From CAZYJR01 sp964647905 (lineage in GTDB: Bacteria; Desulfobacterota; DSM-4660; Desulfatiglandales; HGW-15): DNA of 22,497 nt. A program made the translations under genes and the position numbers. Below are positions 1-5,621 of this stretch, piece by piece. The DNA lies in contig CAZYJR010000046.1 of the NCBI GenBank assembly GCA_964647905.1, positions 1-22,497 of the forward strand, written 5' to 3'. A model generated the notes under the pieces. It did not search any database and had not been told where the DNA came from. It worked only from the letters and a program-made list of their open reading frames with translations. How positions within the stretch are numbered: position 1 is the stretch's first letter; each line of letters starts with the position of its first letter.

Positions 1-216
1 ACCCCTCTGGGCTTCTGTCAGGGCTTCAAGGCGTGCCTCGGTCCTCTTCTGGGCCTCTGCGAGCTCGCTTACGACCTCCCGGAGCTCTTTGAACTCATCC
101 CGGGTGACCGTCTCCTCCCTCGAGATGTCGAGCTCTTGGGCCAACCCCAGGAGGGCGTCCCGCAGGGCGGGGTCGAAGTCCTGTATCTTGCGGAAGTATT
201 CGGTGCTTATAGGCAT
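1..216 (-). CDS. N-terminal part of a coiled-coil protein, possibly of the DUF3782/PD-(D/E)XK-nuclease-like group (cut by window edge)
   Basis: The minus strand reads ATG at 216-214 and stays open for 72 codons to the window edge, so the 3' part is missing. The protein begins MPISTEYFRKIQDFDPALRD and then becomes strongly charged and helical, with a repeating pattern (ELAEAQKRTEARLEALTEAQ, residues about 51-70) typical of a coiled coil. I remember this kind of N-terminus from uncharacterised proteins annotated DUF3782 that carry a C-terminal PD-(D/E)XK nuclease-like domain; that assignment is inference, because the diagnostic part lies outside the window. A GTGAGG ribosome-binding site sits 8 bases before the ATG and a consensus promoter lies just upstream, so the start is well supported. 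Confidence 0.7.
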   Translation of the reverse strand, partial: MPISTEYFRKIQDFDPALRDALLGLAQELDISREETVTRDEFKELREVVSELAEAQKRTEARLEALTEAQRG

Positions 217-240
217 GACGAAGGCCTCACATCTTAAGGT

Positions 241-269
241 ATTATAGGCGGTTCCACGGTCTATGTCAA
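241..269 (-). promoter_or_regulatory. Perfect consensus sigma-70 promoter for the leftward gene
   Basis: On the minus strand there is a -35 TTGACA (264-269), a 17-base spacer and a -10 TATAAT (241-246), both exact matches to the sigma-70 consensus. Transcription would start near 234, giving an 18-base leader that contains the ribosome-binding site. A 6-bp inverted repeat (GTCAAG-gct-CTTGAC, 265-279) overlaps the -35 box and could be an operator or part of the repeat element next to it. Confidence 0.8.
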
Positions 270-291
270 GGCTCTTGACAGGTGGGGTCTG

Positions 292-311
292 GGGTCGGGT
301 CACGCCAACCG
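292..311 (+). repeat. Copy 1 of a 20-bp near-identical direct repeat (REP-like)
   Basis: The 20 bases here match 827-846 with one difference (t300 against c835). In this copy CGCCAA (303-308) is also complementary to TTGGCG (334-339), so it could form the arm of an imperfect hairpin, as REP-type repeats do. The two copies lie on either side of the antitoxin gene and the toxin remnant. Confidence 0.55.
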
Positions 312-349
312 CTCGGAATAAGGGGGTTAGGGCTTGGCGAGAAATTTCA

Positions 350-381
350 TCGACAGATCCAAAAAATGGTTATACTATAAT
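350..381 (+). promoter_or_regulatory. Candidate promoter of the antitoxin gene
   Basis: An exact TATAAT lies at 376-381 and overlaps an alternative TATACT at 371-376. The only reasonable -35 is TCGACA at 350-355, which gives a 15-base spacer to TATACT or 20 to TATAAT, so neither is ideal. The stretch is AT-rich and immediately precedes the ribosome-binding site. Confidence 0.4.
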
Positions 382-397
382 TCTCCAAAGGTATAAC
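369..397. promoter_or_regulatory. Perfect inverted repeat, candidate autoregulatory operator
   Basis: GTTATAC (369-375) and GTATAAC (391-397) are exact inverted copies whose centres are 22 bp apart, about two helical turns. They cover the candidate -10 box and end just before the GGAGG at 401-405. Toxin-antitoxin operons of the VapB/MazE class are usually repressed by the antitoxin binding such palindromes, so this is a plausible binding site for the product of the next gene. The role is inferred. Confidence 0.5.
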
Positions 398-411
398 AGT
401 GGAGGTGTGAA

Positions 412-678
412 ATGGGAACGGCGAATACCGCAATTGTTACCGTTTCTTCAAAGGGCTGGGTTGTGATCCCGGCCCCGGTTAGAAAAAAGATCGGATTGAG
501 ACCGGGTATGAAAGTTGCCGTGACCGAAGAAGAAGGGAGGATTGTAATCACGCCCCAATACAAGGATTCTGTAGACAGGCTTTACGGCGTACTGGCCGAG
601 GGCGAATCCTTGACAGAAGCGCTGCTGGCGGAACGCAGGCAGGACAAAAATCGTGAAAAAGCAAAAATACATTCTTGA
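412..678 (+). CDS. AbrB/MazE/SpoVT-family antitoxin (VapB-like), orphan
   Basis: This 88-aa protein has an N-terminal swapped-hairpin AbrB-type DNA-binding domain: VTVSSKGWVVIPAPVRKKIGL (residues about 9-29) then RPGMKVAVTEEEGRIVITP. The C-terminal tail (EGESLTEALLAERRQD, about 63-78) is the type that binds and neutralises a PIN-domain toxin. It would act in the cytoplasm as antitoxin and operon repressor. The ATG has a good GGAGG at 401-405. The toxin reading frame starts inside the gene's end (GTG 653) but is broken, so the antitoxin has no intact partner here. It may now act only as a DNA-binding regulator or protect against related toxins elsewhere. Confidence 0.85.
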   Translation: MGTANTAIVTVSSKGWVVIPAPVRKKIGLRPGMKVAVTEEEGRIVITPQYKDSVDRLYGVLAEGESLTEALLAERRQDKNREKAKIHS

Positions 679-808
679 TAGTTATGCCCTGCTCGCATAT
701 CTCCAGGCGGAAGTGTAGGCTTCAGGGTCCGGGATATCCGCCACAATAGTAACGGGAGATCCGGAATTTAAGGACACGGAATCCAGAGCGGCTGTTCTAT
801 GGATATGA
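653..808 (+). pseudogene. Remnant of a PIN-domain (VapC-type) toxin with its centre deleted
   Basis: Reading from GTG 653, the frame gives VKKQKYILDSYALLAYLQAEV and then a TAG at 716-718. The start matches VapC N-termini, where the Asp in LDSYALLAY is the first metal-binding residue. Staying in the same frame, 740-808 gives ATIVTGDPEFKDTESRAAVLWI and a stop. This is a typical PIN-domain C-terminus, with the TGDPEF motif that contributes another acidic residue. Only about 52 codons remain of roughly 130, so about 75 central residues and their acidic residues are gone. The reading frame overlaps the antitoxin gene by 26 bases, as in intact pairs. It cannot make a working RNase. Confidence 0.8.
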
Positions 809-826
809 ATTGCGCTGGGGTCGGGG

Positions 827-846
827 GGGTCGGGCCACGCCAACCG
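827..846 (+). repeat. Copy 2 of the 20-bp near-identical direct repeat
   Basis: It matches 292-311 at 19 of 20 positions. It lies between the toxin remnant and the first gene of the three-gene cassette, which argues that this stretch is not coding and that the next gene starts downstream of it. I recall similar GGGTCGGG(T/C)CACGCC sequences near REP-associated transposase genes, but no such gene is visible here. Confidence 0.55.
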
Positions 847-885
847 GAAGGACTAGGGGAAGGGAAAAATCAAGCAGTGGAAGAT

Positions 886-1530
886 ATGTGCTTCAAGGTG
901 AGCGCGGTCCTCGTGGCAAGAGGACACAACCCTACCATCCTTCATCCCTCATTTTTGGTCTATGAAGGGATCGTGCCTGGAGACTGGGAGCTGGCCAAAG
1001 CCCCCATTTGTACACCTCCCTTTGCCGCTGTTGGGTACAAGTCCGGTTTTTCCTTCGTGGTGGAACAGGAAAGAATGCAGGTCGAGTTTAACGGAGATAA
1101 CGCTGATCAAGAAGCCCGACAAGTTGCTGAAATGGCGCTAAAATATGCGGAAAAGTTGCCCCATGTCCGGTATGTGGCTGTAGGGATCAATTTGACGTCA
1201 TTTTGGCCTGTGGCAGATCCAACGAACCTTATCATTGAAAGATTCATTAAGGAAGGCCCTTGGAATACAGCAGGAATGCCTCTTAAGTCGACTAGGCAGA
1301 ATTTCACCTACCTTTTTGAAGGTCACCAGCTAAACATGACAATTGAAACCGGGAAAAAGCAGATAGGGCAGCCCCCGGGAGAGCAAATTGGTATTATTAT
1401 GCATGGCAATTATCATTCCAACCTTTCATCAAGGGACCCGCTGGAATCCCTTCGGAGCTTGCTTGGGCAGGCTGAGATGAGAAAAGAACACTTTAAGAGC
1501 ACTGCTAAACTTTTTCTGGGAGTAGAATAA
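886..1530 (+). CDS. Uncharacterised protein, first gene of the three-gene cassette
   Basis: I do not recognise a named family. The 214-aa protein has no signal peptide or membrane segment and looks like a soluble mixed alpha/beta domain. Notable stretches are HNPTILHPSFLVYEGIVPGDW (residues about 14-34), ICTPPFAAVGY (41-51) and LPHVRYVAVGINLTSF (91-106), which have the look of conserved core strands. I have a general memory of hypothetical proteins with an ICTPPF and an AVGIN motif but of no function. The frame is open from 799, but that part covers the toxin remnant and the 20-bp repeat, so I chose ATG 886; GTG 877 is an alternative. No strong ribosome-binding site decides it. The stop overlaps the next start (TAATG). 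Confidence 0.7.
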   Translation: MCFKVSAVLVARGHNPTILHPSFLVYEGIVPGDWELAKAPICTPPFAAVGYKSGFSFVVEQERMQVEFNGDNADQEARQVAEMALKYAEKLPHVRYVAVGINLTSFWPVADPTNLIIERFIKEGPWNTAGMPLKSTRQNFTYLFEGHQLNMTIETGKKQIGQPPGEQIGIIMHGNYHSNLSSRDPLESLRSLLGQAEMRKEHFKSTAKLFLGVE

Positions 1531-2117
1531 TGCGTGCTGAACCGGGGCATTACGTAGTGTCGTTTGAAATCGGCCAAGGTGCGGTCGCGCGGGTACAAAC
1601 CCGGTGGGAGGCATATGAATCCGCCACGCTAGCCAGAAAGGAAATAGAAGCAGATGCAGATTACGAACCCTGCGATCTGTCATCCGACGAATACGAAGTG
1701 GCAGGTTATGGCTTTGGAGCCTGGGTTCAATACATGCTATGGGATGAGCTTCAGAAGATGTACCCACTATCCCCTGATACAGAAAGTGAGGGTGAGCACT
1801 CCGCTGTAAATACATTTCCTTTAGGCTCATTTGATTTCGATATATTTACTGGGTTCCAGAGAGGCCCTGACGAGTGGAATGATACGGTGGCCATAACGCA
1901 AAATGAAACGGCTTTTAAGAAATTTAGGATCATGGAACGAGCAAAGCTGATACCCGTTGTATTTGAAGGTGAGTTTAAGGTCAGCGAAGATGCGTTTGAG
2001 TGTGCAGGTAATATTTCGCCGAAAACCATAGGTGTTCGCAAGATTCGGATAACAGAGCGAAAGCGGCTTAAGCCGCAAACACTTCCCGGCGAATTTGAAG
2101 GCTTGGACCAGGAATAG
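1530..2117 (+). CDS. Uncharacterised acidic protein with an internal repeat, second gene of the cassette
   Basis: This 195-aa protein has no recognised family, signal peptide or membrane segment. The N-terminal half (residues 1-80) is acidic with aromatic clusters (GYGFGAWVQYMLWDEL, 59-74). The C-terminal part holds two 19-residue stretches that align without gaps, KFRIMERAKLIPVVFEGEF (131-149) and KIRITERKRLKPQTLPGEF (171-189). They are identical at 10 positions and spaced exactly 40 residues apart. The ATG shares one base with the previous stop and has GGGAG at 1518-1522, which supports translational coupling. Codons ending in A or T are common, unlike in the arg/dap genes. Confidence 0.75.
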   Translation: MRAEPGHYVVSFEIGQGAVARVQTRWEAYESATLARKEIEADADYEPCDLSSDEYEVAGYGFGAWVQYMLWDELQKMYPLSPDTESEGEHSAVNTFPLGSFDFDIFTGFQRGPDEWNDTVAITQNETAFKKFRIMERAKLIPVVFEGEFKVSEDAFECAGNISPKTIGVRKIRITERKRLKPQTLPGEFEGLDQE

Positions 2118-2119
2118 GG

Positions 2120-2764
2120 ATGCTGGATTCTGCTTTTCCCTGGTACGATGTTGATTTCAGTGAAGTGGGCTTGGCTCAGGGAGAAATCATTTTTAACTGC
2201 TCCGTTATTGAACCATCCCTCAACCTTTGCAGTTCCGGTCAAGAGGAGAGTGAACTGCCGGCCACTAAACTGGAGGGAGATTTTGTCATACTGACGCAGA
2301 GCTGTGATCTGGAGCATGGCGCTGTTACATCTGTTGTTCTTGCACCTCTGTTCGCTGTCGGAAAATTCGTTGCCGAAACCCCTGGTTTGCGTCAAAAAGC
2401 GACACAGTGCGCTGATGTGAAACAAATACCGATCCCGGAATGGGATGAATTAGAAAGACAAAAGGTTTTCCTGCGCCTGGCCCTTGAGTGCCGATCTGTT
2501 AGAGCAGCGATAGACAAGATTCGTAGGGGAGAGATGCCGGCTTATTTCCTATTGAACAAAGAGCCTACGGCAGATTTTCCATTCTCCATTGTGGGCTTTC
2601 ACAGCATTTATGCCGCCCCCAAAGATTATCTCTTGGAACTAGCCAAGAGACAGAAGCCTAGAATAAGACCTCGACCGCCATACAGGGAACACTTGTCCCA
2701 GGCTTTCGGCAAGTATTTTATGCGCGTTGGACTCCCTGTGGATATTCGAGACTTTGCCGGTTAA
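2120..2764 (+). CDS. Uncharacterised protein with a TQSCDL motif, third gene of the cassette
   Basis: This 214-aa soluble protein has two stretches that look strongly conserved: GDFVILTQSCDLEH (residues 53-66) and PYREHLSQAFGKYFMRVGLP (187-206). I remember hypothetical proteins with a similar (T/S)Q(S/T)CDL motif followed by a C-terminal HLSQAFARFFMRVGLP-like segment, often in accessory regions, but no established activity. The Cys62-Asp63 pair and His191 or Arg189 could be catalytic or metal-binding; this is speculation. The gene starts 2 bases after the previous stop, with AGGA at 2110-2113, and is followed at once by a terminator hairpin, so it closes the operon. Confidence 0.75.
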   Translation: MLDSAFPWYDVDFSEVGLAQGEIIFNCSVIEPSLNLCSSGQEESELPATKLEGDFVILTQSCDLEHGAVTSVVLAPLFAVGKFVAETPGLRQKATQCADVKQIPIPEWDELERQKVFLRLALECRSVRAAIDKIRRGEMPAYFLLNKEPTADFPFSIVGFHSIYAAPKDYLLELAKRQKPRIRPRPPYREHLSQAFGKYFMRVGLPVDIRDFAG

Positions 2765-2772
2765 AGAAAGGA

Positions 2773-2808
2773 GACGCCCTTTATAGAAGAGCGTCACACT
2801 TTTTATTT
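2773..2808 (+). terminator. Rho-independent terminator between convergent genes
   Basis: GACGC-c-CTT (2773-2781) pairs with AAG-a-GCGTC (2787-2795) around a 5-base loop, followed by a T-rich stretch (2800-2809). It ends the three-gene cassette. It also lies just past the mogA stop on the other strand, where the U-tract is poorer, so it may work in both directions. Confidence 0.65.
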
Positions 2809-3336
2809 TAAATGGTTGGTGTGGCTCGACCCCCCTTGGGCGCAGTCGGAAGGGTCGCCCGAGAGCTTGGAGAGGGCGTGATCAAGCGCGGGGAGGACCG
2901 CACCTAGGCCCTCCTCGACCGCTTTGGGGCTGCCGGGAAGATTCAGGATCAGGCACCTGCCCCGCACCCCGGCGCGGGCGCGGGAGAGCATGGCAAAAGG
3001 GGTCTTGCGCAGGCCTTCGGCTCGCATGGCCTCCGGGATGCCGGGAATTTCGTATTCCAGGACCTCGAGCGTGGCCTGGGGGGTTACGTCCGTGGGGCTG
3101 AGGCCGGTGCCGCCGCTCGTGACCGCGAGCTCGAGGCCGTCCTTGTCCGCCCAGCGGAGCAGGACGGCCTTGATGTCCTCCACCCTATCAGGGACCACCT
3201 CGGTCGAGACCACGTGGAAGCCGGCCCGCTCCAGCATCTCCCGGGCCTTTTCCCCGCTGCGGTCCTCCCGGAGGCCCCGGGAGCCCCGGTCGCTGATCGT
3301 GAGCACGCCCGCCCTGTAACCCGCTTCGCCAGGCAA
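2803..3336 (-). CDS. mogA: Molybdopterin adenylyltransferase-like protein (MogA/MoaB family)
   Basis: MogA activates molybdopterin by transferring AMP to it before molybdate insertion, in the cytoplasm. The 177-aa protein shows the family fold: GVLTISDRGS (residues 10-19), TSGGTGLSPTDVTP (73-86), the IPGIPEAMR segment (97-105) and NLPGSPKAV (132-140). Asp50 and Asp83 correspond to the two functionally important aspartates of E. coli MogA. The start is TTG (3336-3334). It is supported by a strong AGGGGGAGG ribosome-binding site 6 bases upstream, placed directly after the stop of the EF-G-like gene, so the two genes are co-transcribed. MoaB proteins are very similar, so the exact name is uncertain. 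No other molybdenum-cofactor genes lie in the window. Confidence 0.88.
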   Translation of the reverse strand: MPGEAGYRAGVLTISDRGSRGLREDRSGEKAREMLERAGFHVVSTEVVPDRVEDIKAVLLRWADKDGLELAVTSGGTGLSPTDVTPQATLEVLEYEIPGIPEAMRAEGLRKTPFAMLSRARAGVRGRCLILNLPGSPKAVEEGLGAVLPALDHALSKLSGDPSDCAQGGSSHTNHLK

Positions 3337-3352
3337 TACAGGCCTCCCCCTT

Positions 3353-5431
3353 CTAGTCGCTCTCCTTGGCCTCTGCTATCACCTTTTCGGCCATCTGAGC
3401 CGGGAGCTCCTCGTAGTGGGAGAGCTCCATGGTAAAGGAGCCGCGGCCGCCGGTCATTTGGTTCAAGTCCAGGGCGTATCTCAGGACCTCGGCCATGGGG
3501 GCCTGGGCCTTGATCAACTGGTACTTGTCCCGGCCTTCCATGCCCTGGACCCGGCCTCTTCTGCCGGTGAGATCCCCCATCACATCGCCCATGGTCTCTT
3601 CCGGGACCAGGATCTCCATCTTCATGATGGGCTCCAAGAGCACCGGCGAGGCCTCGTTCAAGCCCTTCTTGAAGCACATGCTGGCCGCTATCTTGAAGGC
3701 CATCTCGGATGAGTCCACATCGTGGCTCTTGCCGTCGTAGAAGCGCACCTTGACGTCGACCACCGGGTAGCCGGCCAGGACCCCGCTCTGGAGCGACTCC
3801 TGGATGCCCTTTTCCACCGCCGGGACGAAGTTTCGCGGGACGTTCATTCCCACCAGCGCTTCTTCGAACTCGAACCCCGCTCCCCGCTCCAGGGGGGAGA
3901 CGTCGAAGTGGACCTCTGCGAACTGCCCCCGGCCGCCGGTCTGCTTCTTGTGGCGGTAGACTATGCCTTCGGCCTTCTTCTTGATGGTCTCCAGATACGG
4001 GACCTTTACCGGCTTGAGCTCCACCTCCACCCCGAACTTGCGCTGGATCTTCTCGCAGGTGGCCTCCAGGTGGATCTGCCCGGTGCCGGAGAGGATGATT
4101 TCCGAAGAGGAGGTGCCGCGGTCCAGCTTGATGGTGGGGTCCTCCTCCCGGATCCTGGCCAGGGAGGAGAAGAGCTTGTCTTCCGTCCCCTGGGTCTTGG
4201 GCTCCACTGCGTAGGAGAGGACCGAGGGCAGGGGCTCGGGGGCGGGATAGATGATGGGCTCCTTCTCCGAGCACAGGGTGTCGCCGGTCCCTGTCTCCTT
4301 GAGCTTGGCAAAGGCTATGATATCGCCGGTCACCGCCTCATCCGCGGGCACCTGCTTCTTCCCCTCCAGGAGGAGGATGTTCCCGGCCTTTTCCCTCGCC
4401 TCTTTGTTGGCGTTGTAGAGCTGGGTGTCCTGGGTCAGGGTCCCGGAGGCCACGCGCAGGATGCTAAGCTTGCCTGCAAACGGATCGGCCACGGTCTTGA
4501 AGACCATGGCGCTGAAAGGGGCCTCGGGGGACGGGGCCCGCTCGATCTCTTCGCCGGTCCTCCGGTCGGTCCCCTTGAACGGCCTCCTCTCCACGGGAGA
4601 GGGCATGGCCTGGACTATCAGGTTCATGACCTGATCCACGCCCATGTTGAGCGCGGCCGAGCCGCACAGGATGGGCGCCAGCGCCCCTGACTTCACCCCA
4701 TTGATGAAGGTCTCCTCGATCTCCCGGGCCGACAGCTCCTCGCCTTCCAGGTACTTCTCCATGAGCTCGTCGTCGGCCTCCACGATATTCTCTATCATGG
4801 CCTCGCGGGCGGATTCCACGGCTTCGGCCATGTCCGAGGGCGGGTCGGTCTCCTTGGGTTTGCCCGAGCCGTCCTTTTCGTATACGTAGGCCTTCATCCT
4901 GATGAGGTCCACTATTCCGCTGAAGTTCTCTTCCGCTCCTATGGGAAGGAAGACCGGCATGGCCTTGGCCTCCAGGGAGCCGTTTATCTGCTCCACCACC
5001 GAGTCGAAGTCGGCCCGCTCCCGGTCCATTCGGCTGATGAATATGAACCTGGGCAATTCCTCGGCGCCTGCGAACCCCCAGACCTTCTCGGTGCCCACCT
5101 TCACCCCGGAGGTGGCGTCCACAACCACTATCACACCGTCCGCCGCCTTGAGGGAGAACTTGGTGTCCGACAGGAAGTTGTCGTCCCCCGGCGTGTCTAT
5201 GATGTTGATGGTATGCTTCTTCCAGGTACAGTGATGGAAAGCCGTGCTCAGGGTTATGCGGCGCTTGATCTCCTCGGGCTCGAAGTCGAAATTGGAGCTC
5301 CCGTCGTCCACCTTGCCCAGCCTCGATGTCGCCTTGCCGTCGAAAAGCATGGCCTCCGCAAGGGAGGTCTTGCCGCAGCCTACATGGCCTACCAACCCGA
5401 TATTTCTCAGTTCTTCACTCTTTCTTTCCAT
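3353..5431 (-). CDS. fusA: Elongation factor G-like translational GTPase (EF-G2 type)
   Basis: The 692-aa protein has the full EF-G layout: a GTPase domain with P-loop GHVGCGKT (residues 15-22), a switch-I Thr60 in RRITL and a G5-like GSAAL. A domain II, domain III (SGTGQIHLE) and domains IV-V with GGRGQFAEV and LTGRRGRVQGM follow. It would bind the ribosome and hydrolyse GTP. Two motifs depart from canonical EF-G. G3 reads DTPGDDNF (79-86), with Asp where the catalytic His of DTPGH normally lies. G4 reads SRMD (133-136) instead of NKMD. It is therefore more likely a divergent paralogue (EF-G2 or EF-G-like) than the housekeeping factor, which is usually in the str operon with rpsL and tufA; none of these is here. 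Start ATG has GAGAGGGA upstream. Confidence 0.9.
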   Translation of the reverse strand: MERKSEELRNIGLVGHVGCGKTSLAEAMLFDGKATSRLGKVDDGSSNFDFEPEEIKRRITLSTAFHHCTWKKHTINIIDTPGDDNFLSDTKFSLKAADGVIVVVDATSGVKVGTEKVWGFAGAEELPRFIFISRMDRERADFDSVVEQINGSLEAKAMPVFLPIGAEENFSGIVDLIRMKAYVYEKDGSGKPKETDPPSDMAEAVESAREAMIENIVEADDELMEKYLEGEELSAREIEETFINGVKSGALAPILCGSAALNMGVDQVMNLIVQAMPSPVERRPFKGTDRRTGEEIERAPSPEAPFSAMVFKTVADPFAGKLSILRVASGTLTQDTQLYNANKEAREKAGNILLLEGKKQVPADEAVTGDIIAFAKLKETGTGDTLCSEKEPIIYPAPEPLPSVLSYAVEPKTQGTEDKLFSSLARIREEDPTIKLDRGTSSSEIILSGTGQIHLEATCEKIQRKFGVEVELKPVKVPYLETIKKKAEGIVYRHKKQTGGRGQFAEVHFDVSPLERGAGFEFEEALVGMNVPRNFVPAVEKGIQESLQSGVLAGYPVVDVKVRFYDGKSHDVDSSEMAFKIAASMCFKKGLNEASPVLLEPIMKMEILVPEETMGDVMGDLTGRRGRVQGMEGRDKYQLIKAQAPMAEVLRYALDLNQMTGGRGSFTMELSHYEELPAQMAEKVIAEAKESD

Positions 5432-5524
5432 ACCGCTCCCTCTCTAGACGGATTCGTCCCCCTCCCCGGGGGGCGGCCCTTGGTCGTGTCTCGAGCGCCG
5501 GGTCCGCAACACCAAAAATAAATC

Positions 5525-5553
5525 ATTTAGCGCAATAGAAAAATGGAAGTCAA
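5525..5553 (-). promoter_or_regulatory. Candidate promoter for the EF-G-like/mogA unit
   Basis: On the minus strand a -35 TTGACT (5548-5553) is followed after 17 bases by CTAAAT (5525-5530), a weak -10. The leader of about 87 bases to the ATG at 5431 would contain a GC hairpin (five C-G pairs, 5458-5462 with 5468-5472). Confidence 0.35.
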
Positions 5554-5581
5554 GGACGGAATCCCGGGACGGATTTTTTCA

Positions 5582-5609
5582 TTGCCAATGGGCCGCGATG
5601 TGATATGTT
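5582..5609 (+). promoter_or_regulatory. Candidate promoter for xerC and the downstream operon
   Basis: TTGCCA (5582-5587, 5 of 6 to consensus) and TATGTT (5604-5609, 4 of 6) are separated by 16 bases. Transcription would start near 5616, only 6 bases before ATG 5622, which favours the later xerC start at 5646. Confidence 0.45.
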
Positions 5610-5621
5610 GTCCTTTTTTCG

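Noticed and set aside
263..466. Small open frame across the repeat and the antitoxin promoter
   Set aside because: It covers the promoter, the inverted repeat and the ribosome-binding site and continues in a wrong frame into the antitoxin gene.
799..885. N-terminal extension of the first cassette gene to ATG 799
   Set aside because: It overlaps the end of the toxin remnant and contains the 20-bp repeat, is Gly/Pro-rich and low-complexity, and has no ribosome-binding site.
3722..4690. Plus-strand open frame opposite the EF-G-like gene
   Set aside because: It is an antisense shadow rich in Leu, Gly and Asp without family resemblance.
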